From: DASPNH01 sp035626675
GTDB lineage: Bacteria > Desulfobacterota > Binatia > UBA1149 > CAITLU01
Assembly: GCA_035626675.1 (NCBI GenBank)
Contig: DASPNH010000101.1
Location: 11,933-75,932 of the forward strand
Length of the DNA: 64,000 nt
Reading direction: 5' to 3'
Shown: positions 46,979 through 55,876 of the stretch, piece by piece
Layout of the letters: every line of letters begins with the position of its first letter
How positions within the stretch are numbered: position 1 is the stretch's first letter
Made by a program: the position numbers and the translations under genes
Notes under the pieces: generated by a model
Database searches by the model: none
Told to the model about the DNA's origin: nothing
What the model saw: only the letters and a program-made list of their open reading frames with translations

Positions 46979-48544
46979 TCAGATCCGCGTGGCCTGTCCG
47001 CTCCAGTAGCGGTCGCGCAGCAGGCGCTTGTAGAGCTTGCCGGTGGGGTGGCGGGGAAGCTCGGCCTCGAAGTCGATCGTGCGCGGACATTTGATCCTGG
47101 CCAGCTGGCCCTGGCAGAACTCGATCAGTTCGCGCGCCAGCTCGGGGCCCGCATCGGCCATGTTCATCGGCTGCACGACCGCCTTCACTTCCTCTCCGAA
47201 ATCCTCGTTGGGCACGCCGAAGACGGCAACGTCGGCGACCTTCGGATGCGTGATCAGGACGTTCTCGGCTTCCTGCGGATAGATGTTGACGCCGCCGGAG
47301 ATGATCATGAAGGCCTTGCGATCGGTCAGGTACAGGTAGCCTTCGGCATCGACGTAGCCGACGTCGCCGAGAGTGCTCCAGCCGCGCTCGTTGTGCGCCT
47401 GGCGCGTCTTGTCGGGGTCGTTGTGGTACTCGAAGCGTCCGCCCTCGGCGAACCAGACGGTGCCGGGCTCTCCTGCGGCAAGCTCGCGGCCGTCGTCGTC
47501 CAGGATGTGGATCTTGCCGAGGATGGGCTTGCCGACCGAGCCCCGGTGCGCGAGCCATTCGGCCGAGTTGATGGCGCAAAGGCCGTTGCCCTCGGTGCCG
47601 CCGTAGTACTCGAACAGCACCGGTCCCCACCACTCGATCATCCGCTCCTTGACCGGGATGGGGCAGGGCGCCGCGGCATGCACCGCCACCTTCAGGCTGG
47701 AGAGATCGAAGCGGCGGCGCTGGCCCTCCTCGAGCTTGAGCATGCGCACGAACATGGTGGGAACCCACTGGCTGTGCGTGACGCGATACTTCTCGATCAG
47801 CGCCAGCGACTGCTCCGGATCGAAATGCTCCATGACGATGCACGTGCCGCCGAGGCGATGGACCGTCATGTTGAAGCGCAGCGGAGCGGCGTGGTAGAGC
47901 GGCGACGGCGACAGGTAGATGCTGTCGGTGTCGATGCCGTAGAGGCCGGCCACGAAGGCGACCATGGTGTTGGGCGTGCCGGCCGGCGCACCGGTCAGCG
48001 GGATCTTGACGCCCTTGGGCTTTCCCGTCGTTCCCGACGAGTAGAGCATGTCGGCGCCTTCGAGCTCGTTCTCCAGCGGCATCGCAGGAAACCGTGCGAC
48101 CGTCTGCTCGTAGGAATCGAAACCGTGTGCGGCGCCATCGACCATCAGGCGCGTGCCAAGATTCGGGCACGAAGCGACGGCCTGCGCGGCCACTTCGCCC
48201 TTGGCCAACGATGTGAACATGACCTTGGCCGCGCAGTCGCCTACGATGTAGGCGACCTCGGCCGGCGTCAGGCGCGAGCTGATCGCCGTGTAGTAGAGGC
48301 CCGAGCGCTGCGCCGCCCAGCAGATCTCGAGGAAGCGTACGTGATTCTCCATCATGATCGCGATGCCGTCGCCGGGGCGCAGCCCAAGGGACCAGAGCAT
48401 CTGCGCACACTGGTTGGAGCGCGCATCGAGCTGCCCGTAGGTCACCACCTCGCCGGTGTCGGCCAAGATGTAGGCGGGCTTGTCGGGATGATCGGCGGCG
48501 TAGGTCGCTGGGTACACTTCGTTCCTCCTCGGCAGGGGCGCCAT
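46979..48544 (-). CDS. Acyl-CoA synthetase (AMP-forming, ANL superfamily)
   Basis: A 521-residue ligase that activates a carboxylic acid to its CoA ester. The P-loop is 'YSSGTTGKPKG' near residue 172, 'YYGGTEG' near 315 is the A5 motif, 'GWSTLGDVGYVDAEGYLYLTDRK' the A7-A8 hinge, and Lys in 'PTGKLYKRLL' the catalytic A10 lysine. It is of the FadD/FadD3-like acyl branch. Single gene, divergent from the 132-residue gene. It fits with the two acyl-CoA dehydrogenases 17 kb away but is not in their operon. Confidence 0.9.
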   Translation of the reverse strand: MAPLPRRNEVYPATYAADHPDKPAYILADTGEVVTYGQLDARSNQCAQMLWSLGLRPGDGIAIMMENHVRFLEICWAAQRSGLYYTAISSRLTPAEVAYIVGDCAAKVMFTSLAKGEVAAQAVASCPNLGTRLMVDGAAHGFDSYEQTVARFPAMPLENELEGADMLYSSGTTGKPKGVKIPLTGAPAGTPNTMVAFVAGLYGIDTDSIYLSPSPLYHAAPLRFNMTVHRLGGTCIVMEHFDPEQSLALIEKYRVTHSQWVPTMFVRMLKLEEGQRRRFDLSSLKVAVHAAAPCPIPVKERMIEWWGPVLFEYYGGTEGNGLCAINSAEWLAHRGSVGKPILGKIHILDDDGRELAAGEPGTVWFAEGGRFEYHNDPDKTRQAHNERGWSTLGDVGYVDAEGYLYLTDRKAFMIISGGVNIYPQEAENVLITHPKVADVAVFGVPNEDFGEEVKAVVQPMNMADAGPELARELIEFCQGQLARIKCPRTIDFEAELPRHPTGKLYKRLLRDRYWSGQATRI

Positions 48545-48627
48545 CTTCTGGGATCGTCCCCTCCATGCAAGCCGCTTCGGCCACGCGGGTGTCTTCCGCG
48601 TCCGGACTCGACTAGATTCGCGCCATC

Positions 48628-49026
48628 GTGCGATGCTTCATGCTCGCGGTCGCGCAGGCTTCGACGCTGGACCGCTACACCAACAACTTCAGTCTGTTCT
48701 TCCTGTTCGAAGAGTTCCGGCCTTCGCATTATCCGGCACGCCTGAGCGTACACAGCCATGCCTTCTTCGAGGTCGATGCCGACGAGGTCGGCGCCGACCT
48801 GGAAGTGAGGCTGCTGCTGCTGCGCGGAGCGGAGCCCGTGTTCACCTCCAATCCGGTAGCCGTCAAGCCGGCGGGCGAGCGTCACCGCGTGCGCATCAGC
48901 GGACTGGCCATTCCCGAAGCCGGTCAGTACCGTGTGGCCGTCGAATGGAGGCGCTCCGGCTCCGATGGTGCGTGGACGCGCGAAGCCGTGACCTGGCCCT
49001 TGAAGGCGAACACGCCGCTTCAGTGA
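48628..49026 (+). CDS. Small hypothetical protein (DUF6941-like beta protein)
   Basis: A 132-residue protein I do not firmly recognise. It is predicted all-beta ('ARLSVHSHAFFEVDADEVGADLEVRLLLLRG', 'HRVRISGLAIPEAGQYRVAVEW'), no signal peptide, no cysteine motif. The layout resembles DUF6941-type proteins. GTG 48628 or ATG 48640 may be the start. It ends 5 bp before the secreted subtilase gene. Confidence 0.55.
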   Translation: MRCFMLAVAQASTLDRYTNNFSLFFLFEEFRPSHYPARLSVHSHAFFEVDADEVGADLEVRLLLLRGAEPVFTSNPVAVKPAGERHRVRISGLAIPEAGQYRVAVEWRRSGSDGAWTREAVTWPLKANTPLQ

Positions 49027-49031
49027 GCTCC

Positions 49032-50618
49032 ATGCGCATCCTCGCGTTCGTCGCCGCCGCGGTCCTGGCCGCATCTCCCGTCCGTGCCCAGCTGCTTGCC
49101 CCGGCCGTCCGCGCCGATCTCGAGCGCAGCGGCCGCGTGCATTCGCTCGTGCTCGAGCATCTGGAGGCCGCTGCGAGAATCCGTGTCTTTCTCGAGCTGG
49201 ATCTGACCGCCGCCGGCGCCCCGGCCGCTCAGCAGCAAAGCTGGGAGCTACGTCGCCCCTGGGTCGCGGCTGCATCGACCGAAGTTGCAGGCAGCCTCGA
49301 GCTCGAGGGTTTCGAGCTGACGCATCGGTTCCAGGGCATCAGTGCGGTGGCGGGCTGGATCGATGCGCATGCCATCGAAGCCGCGCTGGCACATCCGTGG
49401 GTCGCACGCGTGCTTCCCGACTCGGCCGGACATGCGGCGCTGGAGCAGTCGCTGCCGCTGGCCAACCTGAGTGACACGCGCAGCGCGGGGTTCCATGGCG
49501 CCGGCCAGAAGGTCGCCGTCATCGACAGCGGCGCCGACCGCAACCATCCGGCGCTCGATGACGCCATCGTCGACGAGGCATGCTTCTGCTCCGCGAACTG
49601 CTGCCCCAATGGACAGGACGAGCAGGAAGGGCCGGGGGCGGCGATGGACGAGAACGGTCACGGCACCAACGTAACCGGCGTCATCGCATCCAGCGGCGCC
49701 AACGGCACTCCGGTTGGCGCAACGCCGGCCGTCGACGTGGTGCTGGTGCGCGTACTCGACGAGAACGGATCCTTCAGTACCACCGCCGACATCGCCGCGG
49801 CGCTGGATTGGATTCGCGCCGAGCATCCGGATGCGGCGGCGGTCAACATGAGCCTTGCCACGAACACTATCGTGCAATCGCATTGCGACAACACCTTCAC
49901 GGTCCTGGCACAGGCAGCAGAGTCGGTCCGCGATGTCGGCGTCCTGCCGGTGGCCGCCACCGGCAACGAGGGCAGCGCCACCTCGATGGCAGCGCCCGCC
50001 TGCATCAGCGACGTCATGGCAGTGGCGGCGGTATGGGATGCCAACATCGGGACGTCGAGCATTTTCTGTCAGGAAGCGACGGCGCCCGACAAGATCACCT
50101 GCTTCAGCAATCGCAACGCGCTCACCGACATCCTGGCGCCGGGAGCGCCGGTGACGTCGACAGGACTGGGAGGCGGAACCTCGACCTACTACGGCACCTC
50201 GCAGGCCTCACCGATGGTCGCCGCCTGTGCGGTGGCGATGCGGCAGTCCAATGAGGACGTCACCACCGCCCAGATGGTCGCGGCGATGAAGGCCTCGCCG
50301 ACCATGGTTCACGACTCCAAGAGCGGCCAGACGTTCCCGCGCCTGGACTGTCTGGACGCAGTGCTCGACGTCGCCACCACGACCACCACCACCACGCTTC
50401 CGATCGAGCCGCTGTGCGGCGATGCCGACGGTGACGGTCAGGTGGTCGCATCGGATGCACTGACGGTGCTGCACGCCGCAGTGGGGCTGGTGGTCAGCTG
50501 TCCGCAGGTGCGCTGCGATTTTGACGGAAGCGGCAGCGTCACCGCCTCCGATTCCCTGTCCACGCTCAAGCGCGCCGTCGGTCAAACCGTAGCGACCGGC
50601 TGCCTGGCCGAGGCCTGA
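49032..50618 (+). CDS. Secreted subtilisin-like (S8) protease with dockerin-like cassette
   Basis: A 528-residue exported serine protease. Signal peptide 1-20, an inhibitor-I9-like propeptide to ~145, then the catalytic triad: Asp in 'VAVIDSGADRNHPALD', His in 'DENGHGTNVTG', Ser in 'YGTSQASPMVAA'. A 'TTTTTTTLP' linker follows, and then a paired dockerin-like module with Ca-ligand motifs 'DADGDGQV' and 'DFDGSGSV'. The same cassette ends the 845-residue protein at 35994. Several extra cysteines ('CFCSANCCPNG') are inserted between Asp and His. Confidence 0.9.
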   Translation: MRILAFVAAAVLAASPVRAQLLAPAVRADLERSGRVHSLVLEHLEAAARIRVFLELDLTAAGAPAAQQQSWELRRPWVAAASTEVAGSLELEGFELTHRFQGISAVAGWIDAHAIEAALAHPWVARVLPDSAGHAALEQSLPLANLSDTRSAGFHGAGQKVAVIDSGADRNHPALDDAIVDEACFCSANCCPNGQDEQEGPGAAMDENGHGTNVTGVIASSGANGTPVGATPAVDVVLVRVLDENGSFSTTADIAAALDWIRAEHPDAAAVNMSLATNTIVQSHCDNTFTVLAQAAESVRDVGVLPVAATGNEGSATSMAAPACISDVMAVAAVWDANIGTSSIFCQEATAPDKITCFSNRNALTDILAPGAPVTSTGLGGGTSTYYGTSQASPMVAACAVAMRQSNEDVTTAQMVAAMKASPTMVHDSKSGQTFPRLDCLDAVLDVATTTTTTTLPIEPLCGDADGDGQVVASDALTVLHAAVGLVVSCPQVRCDFDGSGSVTASDSLSTLKRAVGQTVATGCLAEA

Positions 50619-50619
50619 C

Positions 50620-51303
50620 TCAGGGATAGGCCGCGAAGAGCGCTCTCTGGCTCTCGCCGGCAAACGAGCGTGCCTGCGAGATTTTCTCGGCGCGCGAGAA
50701 GCCGTTGTCCAGGATGAAGCGCTTGACCCACTCGTGCGGATCCGGACCCATGTCCGGCATCTTCTTGGCCCAGCTTTCCTTGTGCTCGTCGGACTGCCCC
50801 ATTTCGAAGAGGCAGACCTTGGCCGTCTTCTGAGCCACCAGTCGCAGGATGCGCTGCGCATACTCGACGCCCTTCTCGTACATCATGTGGTGGATGACCG
50901 AGAGGAAGATGACGGCATCGAATTTGGGCAGGGCCTCGAGCAGGTTCTCGTCCACCGGCGACATGAGAAACCCGGCGCCCTGCAGGTCGTTCAGGATGAC
51001 CTGGCTGGTGCAGGTGAAGATCCGGCGCTGGTCGAAGTCGACACCGACGCTGAAGGGAATCCCGGAGCGCGCGGCGCGAACGACGTAGTATCCTTCGGAG
51101 CACCCCAGATCGACCAGGCTCTTGGCGCCGACGGCCGTCAGCACCGGAGCGATGGCATCCCATCGGACTTCGCAGTCTCGCACGCCGAGCATGTAGCCGC
51201 CCGGGGTGAAGACCGGCTGATAAACCTCGTAGCTGCGAAGGTGAAGGCGGTGGACGGCATTGGCAGCCGCCGCCAGAAGCGGCTTGACGGGCTTGCGTTT
51301 CAC
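50620..51303 (-). CDS. SAM-dependent methyltransferase
   Basis: A 227-residue class I methyltransferase with 'LVDLGCSEGYYVV' (SAM-binding motif I) near residue 65, 'GVDFDQRRIF' motif II and 'FDAVIFLSVIHHMMY' motif IV. The substrate is unknown; the 'EVRWDAIAPVL' head resembles O- or N-methyltransferases acting on small molecules. GTG start at 51303 with GAGGA eight bases upstream. It is convergent with the subtilase (1 bp between stops) and divergent from the phosphatase. Confidence 0.83.
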   Translation of the reverse strand: MKRKPVKPLLAAAANAVHRLHLRSYEVYQPVFTPGGYMLGVRDCEVRWDAIAPVLTAVGAKSLVDLGCSEGYYVVRAARSGIPFSVGVDFDQRRIFTCTSQVILNDLQGAGFLMSPVDENLLEALPKFDAVIFLSVIHHMMYEKGVEYAQRILRLVAQKTAKVCLFEMGQSDEHKESWAKKMPDMGPDPHEWVKRFILDNGFSRAEKISQARSFAGESQRALFAAYP

Positions 51304-51390
51304 GGATCGATCCTCGACAGAGTCACGAATGTTCGAGATTGAGAACGGGGACCGTACCCCGACCCGTGCGTAGAGGCTAATCTTGGCGCG

Positions 51391-52224
51391 ATGAACTCCC
51401 CCTTCGACGACGAGGCCCGGTTTCGCGCGGCGCTGACTTGCTGCAGCGAGGATGCGGCCGGCGCAACCGACGTCGGACGAGCACGCCGGCGCAACGAGGA
51501 TGCGTACTGGGTCGATCCGCAGGAGAGGTTCGCGCTCGTTGCCGATGGGCTCGGGGGTCTTCCCGATGGCCACATCGCCAGTCGCCTGGCCATCACCGCC
51601 GCGGTCGAGCTTCTCGAAGGAAGGTTCGCACCGAGCGCCGGCGGCGGAAAACAGGAAGAACGATCGGCCCTGGTGAGCCGCCTCGGCATGGCTCTCGGCG
51701 ATGCTTTCGAGGCGGCGCAGGCCAGCGTGCTCTCGCAGCAGCGGCCTGCCGCCAGCGATCTGACGATGGCGACGACCCTGATCGGCGTGGCTATCGAGCG
51801 TGACCTTGCCGTGATGGTGCACGTCGGCGACGTGCGCGGCTACGTGTGGCGCGCCGGTCGCATCGTGATGGCGACGGTCGATCATTCGCGCCTGGGACAT
51901 CTGGTGCGCGAAGGTCTGATGCCGCGCGATCAGGTTCGTTTCCATCCCGAGCGCAACATCGTCACCGAGGTGCTCGGCATTCCCGAAGGCTACAGTCCCG
52001 ACGTCAATGCCATCGAGCTCGAGGACGGAGACGTGCTCGTGCTGTGCAGCGACGGCCTGTGGGAAGCCGTCGAGGAGGACGACGTGGCCAGGCTCCTCGA
52101 GCACGCCGGCTCGGCCGGCGAGGCCGCGACCTGGCTCATCCACGCCGCCAATTCAGCCGGCGGCCGCGACAACATCACCGTGGTGGTGATGCGCCACCGT
52201 ACGCAATCCGCCGCCTGCGGCTGA
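51391..52224 (+). CDS. PP2C-type Ser/Thr protein phosphatase
   Basis: A 277-residue PPM phosphatase. Metal-ligand motifs are 'RRRNEDAYWVDPQ', 'VADGLGG', 'VHVGDVRGY', 'CSDGLWEAV' and 'GRDNITVVVM', in order and complete, so it is likely active. No kinase gene lies next to it. It begins a same-strand run with the PNPOx-fold, SDR and beta-helix genes. Confidence 0.92.
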   Translation: MNSPFDDEARFRAALTCCSEDAAGATDVGRARRRNEDAYWVDPQERFALVADGLGGLPDGHIASRLAITAAVELLEGRFAPSAGGGKQEERSALVSRLGMALGDAFEAAQASVLSQQRPAASDLTMATTLIGVAIERDLAVMVHVGDVRGYVWRAGRIVMATVDHSRLGHLVREGLMPRDQVRFHPERNIVTEVLGIPEGYSPDVNAIELEDGDVLVLCSDGLWEAVEEDDVARLLEHAGSAGEAATWLIHAANSAGGRDNITVVVMRHRTQSAACG

Positions 52225-52276
52225 GCCCTGCCTTGTCTTGCCGCGGCGCCGTTCTAGAGTCGGCCGCGAGGATGCC

Positions 52277-52705
52277 ATGCCAGGAAAACTGACGAGCGAA
52301 GAATTGGACGTTCTGCTGAGCGCTCCGGAGATCGCGGTGCTGTGCACGGTCGACGAGCGGGGCCGTCCCGAGGGCTCGCCGATCTGGTTCCAGTACAGCG
52401 ACGGCAAGATCTACGTGCACGTGGACGGCTCCTCGCGAAAGGCCCGCAGCATTGCGGCCAATCCGCAGGTGTCGCTGACCGTGGACACGCGAGTCGCACC
52501 GTACAAGGGCGCCATCCTGCACGGCAGCGCCAGGGTGCTCGCGCCCGACGACGAGATCCGGCGCCGGACCGCGCACCACTATCTGGGAGCCGACATGGGG
52601 GATGCCTACCTGGAGATGACCGCCGACGGCTTCGAGGACACGGTGCTGCTCGAGATGACCATCACGTCGCGCTTCACCTGGGACTACGCCAAAGGGCTGG
52701 TCTGA
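52277..52705 (+). CDS. PNPOx-family split-barrel flavin/F420-binding protein
   Basis: A 142-residue protein of the pyridoxamine-phosphate-oxidase-like split barrel: 'VLCTVDERGRPEGSPIWFQYSDGKIYVHV' and 'RSIAANPQVSLTVDTR'. Members use FMN or F420 or bind heme; which is not decidable. The stop overlaps the SDR start by 1 bp, so a joint redox role with the SDR is plausible. Confidence 0.82.
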   Translation: MPGKLTSEELDVLLSAPEIAVLCTVDERGRPEGSPIWFQYSDGKIYVHVDGSSRKARSIAANPQVSLTVDTRVAPYKGAILHGSARVLAPDDEIRRRTAHHYLGADMGDAYLEMTADGFEDTVLLEMTITSRFTWDYAKGLV

Positions 52706-53529
52706 TGAAGCTGTCCGGCAAGACGGCCTTCATCACCGGCGCCGGCTCGGGGCTGGGCGCGGCCATCGCAAGGCGCTTCGCATCGGAGGGCGCGCGAGTT
52801 TGCGCCACCGACATCGACGCGGAGGCCGCGGCCAGGATTGCGGGCGAGTGCGAGGGCGGTCTGGCATTGCGCTGCGACGTCTCGGATTCGCGCTCGGTGG
52901 CGGAGGCTTTCGCTGCCTTCGACGAGAAGATCGGCGCGCTCGACATTCTGGTCAACAATGCCGGCATCATCCATGCGACCGGCGAGTACATGCAGCGCGT
53001 CCAGAACCAGATGCAGGCGCAGGTGATGGAGCGGATGTCGGGAGCACCGGTGACGACCCACATGGATTGCGTCGACCACATCACCGACGAGATGTTCGAC
53101 CGCATGCTCAAGGTGCACCTGTACGGCACGTTCTACTGCACCCGCGAGGCGCTGCCGCGCATGCGGCGCCGCGGCCAGGGCGGGCGCATCATCAACATGG
53201 CTTCGATCATGGGCACGGCCGCCGGCGCCGGAGCGCCCGACTATTGCGCGGCCAAGGGCGCCATCCTGGCCTTCACGCGCTCGACGGCGCACGAGGCCTC
53301 GAGCTACGGCGTGCTGATCAATGCGATCGCGCCGGGCTACATCGACACGCCGCTGCTGGCGCCGTTCGAGGAGCGGCAGCGCCAGTTCATCGCGATGCAG
53401 ACGCCGCTTGCACGGCTAGGGCAGGCCGAGGAGATCGCCGCCGCGGCCCTGTTCCTGGCCGGTCCCGATTCCACCTTCGTCACGGGTCAGGTGCTTTCGC
53501 CCAACGGCGGAATCTACATGTCGCAATGA
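52705..53529 (+). CDS. Short-chain dehydrogenase/reductase (SDR)
   Basis: A 274-residue classical SDR: cofactor motif 'TGAGSGLG' near residue 11, 'NNAG' near 88, catalytic 'YCAAK' near 185, C-terminal 'FVTGQVLSPNGGIYMS'. Between NNAG and the catalytic Tyr is an insertion (about residues 95-125, 'EYMQRVQNQMQAQVMERMSG') absent from most family members and likely at the substrate pocket. Substrate unknown; the NADP/NAD choice cannot be fixed from 'TDIDAE', which favours NAD. Coupled to both neighbours. Confidence 0.87.
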   Translation: MKLSGKTAFITGAGSGLGAAIARRFASEGARVCATDIDAEAAARIAGECEGGLALRCDVSDSRSVAEAFAAFDEKIGALDILVNNAGIIHATGEYMQRVQNQMQAQVMERMSGAPVTTHMDCVDHITDEMFDRMLKVHLYGTFYCTREALPRMRRRGQGGRIINMASIMGTAAGAGAPDYCAAKGAILAFTRSTAHEASSYGVLINAIAPGYIDTPLLAPFEERQRQFIAMQTPLARLGQAEEIAAAALFLAGPDSTFVTGQVLSPNGGIYMSQ

Positions 53530-54551
53530 GCGCGCGACTCCTCGCCATCGCGGCCGCCGCTGTCGTGATGACGGCAGCGCCGGCAGCAGCGGCCACGCTG
53601 CTGGTGACGTCGGCCGCCGATGCGGGCCAGGCCACGCTTCGCGACGCCATCGAGCAGGCCAACGCCAGCGACGACGCGGCGACCATCCAGATCCGCATCG
53701 GCGCCGACGAGGTCATCGAGGTCGCCAGTGCGCTGCCCGAGATCGCGGCCGAAGGCACCGTGCTCGACGGCGGCGGCGCCACCCTGCGCGAAGGCCCGGG
53801 CTGCTCGCGCAGCGGCGGAAAGGAGGGCTGCGACGGAATCGTCGTCACGGGCCCTCGAGTGACGGTGCGAAACCTGACCAGCGCCGGCTTCACGTTCGAC
53901 GGCGTCTCGGTGCGCGGTGCCAGGGCTTCGCACGTGCGCGTTCACGACGTCGTCGCGGTCGACAACCTCGACGACGGGATCGGCGTCTCCGATGCCGCCG
54001 GTCCGGTCCTGGTCGAGCGCTGCCTGCTGATGGGCAACGGCTTTCGCACCAAGGGCAAAGGCCTGCTGGTGTTCGACAACTCCGAGGCGACGCTGCGTGA
54101 CAGCCTGGTGGTGGCCAACCGCGACGGCGTCACCGTCACCAAGAACAGCGACGTGCGCATCGAGCGCAGCATCATCGTGGGCAGCTTCGACAAGGGGCTG
54201 GGCGCGGGAGACGCGGGCATCACCGGCACCGACGTGCTGATCGCGGCCAACGGCACCGGCGACGAGTTCGAGGCCGAGGTTCCCAACGGCGATGGGCTGC
54301 GGCTCTCGCTGCGCAGCAAGGCCAAGCTCACCAATGCCCGCATCGACGGCAACGGAGACTCGGGCGTGGTCGCCATCGACGGTTCGCGCGTGGAGCTGAG
54401 CGGCGGCAGCATCGCCGGCAACGGCGGCCACGGCGTGCTCGCAGGTCGCGACGCCGTCGTGCGTGCCAGCGGCGTCGTCATCGAAAACAACGCCAAGGGA
54501 GCGGTACAGACGACCGAGGGCGGCAAGGTCAGCGTCCCGGAGCCACCCTGA
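53526..54551 (+). CDS. Exported right-handed beta-helix protein
   Basis: A 341-residue protein with a signal peptide (residues 1-22) and a CSLREAI-like start ('TLLVTSAADAGQATLRDAIEQAN'), followed by a parallel beta-helix of ~22-residue coils ('VRVHDVVAVDNLDDGIGVSDA', 'LRDSLVVANRDGVTVTKNSDVRI'). It is like polymorphic outer-membrane or pectate-lyase-like repeat proteins without clear catalytic residues. Its start overlaps the SDR stop (ATGA). Confidence 0.8.
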   Translation: MSARLLAIAAAAVVMTAAPAAAATLLVTSAADAGQATLRDAIEQANASDDAATIQIRIGADEVIEVASALPEIAAEGTVLDGGGATLREGPGCSRSGGKEGCDGIVVTGPRVTVRNLTSAGFTFDGVSVRGARASHVRVHDVVAVDNLDDGIGVSDAAGPVLVERCLLMGNGFRTKGKGLLVFDNSEATLRDSLVVANRDGVTVTKNSDVRIERSIIVGSFDKGLGAGDAGITGTDVLIAANGTGDEFEAEVPNGDGLRLSLRSKAKLTNARIDGNGDSGVVAIDGSRVELSGGSIAGNGGHGVLAGRDAVVRASGVVIENNAKGAVQTTEGGKVSVPEPP

Positions 54552-54669
54552 TAGCCGAACGGGGTCAGGTCGAGCCGTGGCCGGCTCGACCTGAGCCATC
54601 TCGTCGCGGCTCACTCGTTCGCCGCTTGACGTCCAATGGACGGCTCCATCGGAAAGGTGCCCGACCCTG

Positions 54670-55830
54670 CTAATCCAGCTGCGAGTACACGGCGGCTTCG
54701 ACCGCCATTGCGGTCTGCACCGCGCCGAGATCGAAGAAGGGCAGGATCTGCGTGAAGAACGCGCCTGCGATGCCGGCGCTGCGGTCGATCCAGTAGTAGG
54801 AATTGAAGAGGCCGGCCCAGTCGCCAGTGCCGGCGCGTCGCATGCCGGGAACGTCCTCGAGCACCAGATGAAGGCCAAGGCCCCAGCTCTGGCAAAAGGG
54901 CGGGGTTGCCACGTCGTTGGAGAGCTCGGGAACTGCCGAAACGATCTCGGTCGGAAGAGCGATGCCGGCGATCTGATCGGTGAACATCAGGTCGCTCGTC
55001 TCCTGTTCCAGGATGCGATCACCGTCGAGCTCGCCGCCGCGCAACAGCGCGCGTTGGAAGCGGCCGTAGTCTGCAGCCGTGGCGTAGACGCCGTGGCCGC
55101 CGGGCCAGAACTCGGGAGCCCCTTCGAGCTCGAATCCGTTGAGCATCAGCTCGCTACCGACCCGCTGATGCACGGGCATCAGGCGCTGGCACTGCTCCCT
55201 GCTCGGCTGGAACGTTGCCTCTTTCATCCTCAGCGGCTCGAAGACGTTGCGTGCGAAGTAGGAATCGAGAGAAAGACCGCTTACCGCCTCGACGACCAGA
55301 CCGAGCCAGTCGGTGTTGACCCCGTACTCCCAGCGCGTTCCGGGATCGCTCATCAGTGGCGTGCGGATTCCCTCCTTGCGGCCCGTCATCACCGTCGGCG
55401 TGTCGGTGACTTCGTGGTAGCGCAGCAGGTCGGCGTTGCCGAACCAGTAGCTGCAGCCTGCAGTGTGGGTCAGGAGCTGGCGAATCGTGGCCTGACGCGC
55501 AGGCGGCCGCAGTTTCGGCCGGTCGCCGTCGAAGCCGGCGAGGACGGGAAGCTGCCCGAACTCGGGCAGGATGCTCGCGACCTCGGCATCGAGGGAGAGC
55601 CGGCCCTGCTCGACGAGCTGGAGCGCGGCCACGCTCGTGATCGCCTTCGTCATCGACGCGATGCGGAACATGGTGTCGGTCCCATGCGGAGTGCCGGCGG
55701 CCGAGGCGTGCAGCACGCCGTCGCGCGAGACCACGATGGCGACACAGCCCGGCACTGCGCCCTGGGCCGCGGCCGATCGCAGGATCTGGTCGATGGAGCG
55801 GCCGTCCAGGCTCGTGATCGTCGTGCTCAT
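54670..55830 (-). CDS. Serine beta-lactamase-like hydrolase (esterase/class C fold)
   Basis: A 386-residue protein with SxxK 'SMTK' near residue 59 (nucleophile) and 'YGVN' as the YxN element. No signal peptide is seen, so it is more likely an esterase of the EstB/LACTB type than a beta-lactamase. ATG 55830 is chosen over 55866 because the shorter form begins the conserved region. It is convergent with the beta-helix gene and shares its strand with the mutase upstream. Confidence 0.87.
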   Translation of the reverse strand: MSTTITSLDGRSIDQILRSAAAQGAVPGCVAIVVSRDGVLHASAAGTPHGTDTMFRIASMTKAITSVAALQLVEQGRLSLDAEVASILPEFGQLPVLAGFDGDRPKLRPPARQATIRQLLTHTAGCSYWFGNADLLRYHEVTDTPTVMTGRKEGIRTPLMSDPGTRWEYGVNTDWLGLVVEAVSGLSLDSYFARNVFEPLRMKEATFQPSREQCQRLMPVHQRVGSELMLNGFELEGAPEFWPGGHGVYATAADYGRFQRALLRGGELDGDRILEQETSDLMFTDQIAGIALPTEIVSAVPELSNDVATPPFCQSWGLGLHLVLEDVPGMRRAGTGDWAGLFNSYYWIDRSAGIAGAFFTQILPFFDLGAVQTAMAVEAAVYSQLD

Positions 55831-55876
55831 GGCGCCTGCATACGCGGCGAACGGGCGCCGGTGCAACCGCGGCCGG

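Noticed and set aside
54670..55830. Antibiotic-resistance beta-lactamase
   Set aside because: No signal peptide is visible and the sequence is of the general serine-hydrolase branch. An esterase-type function is more likely.
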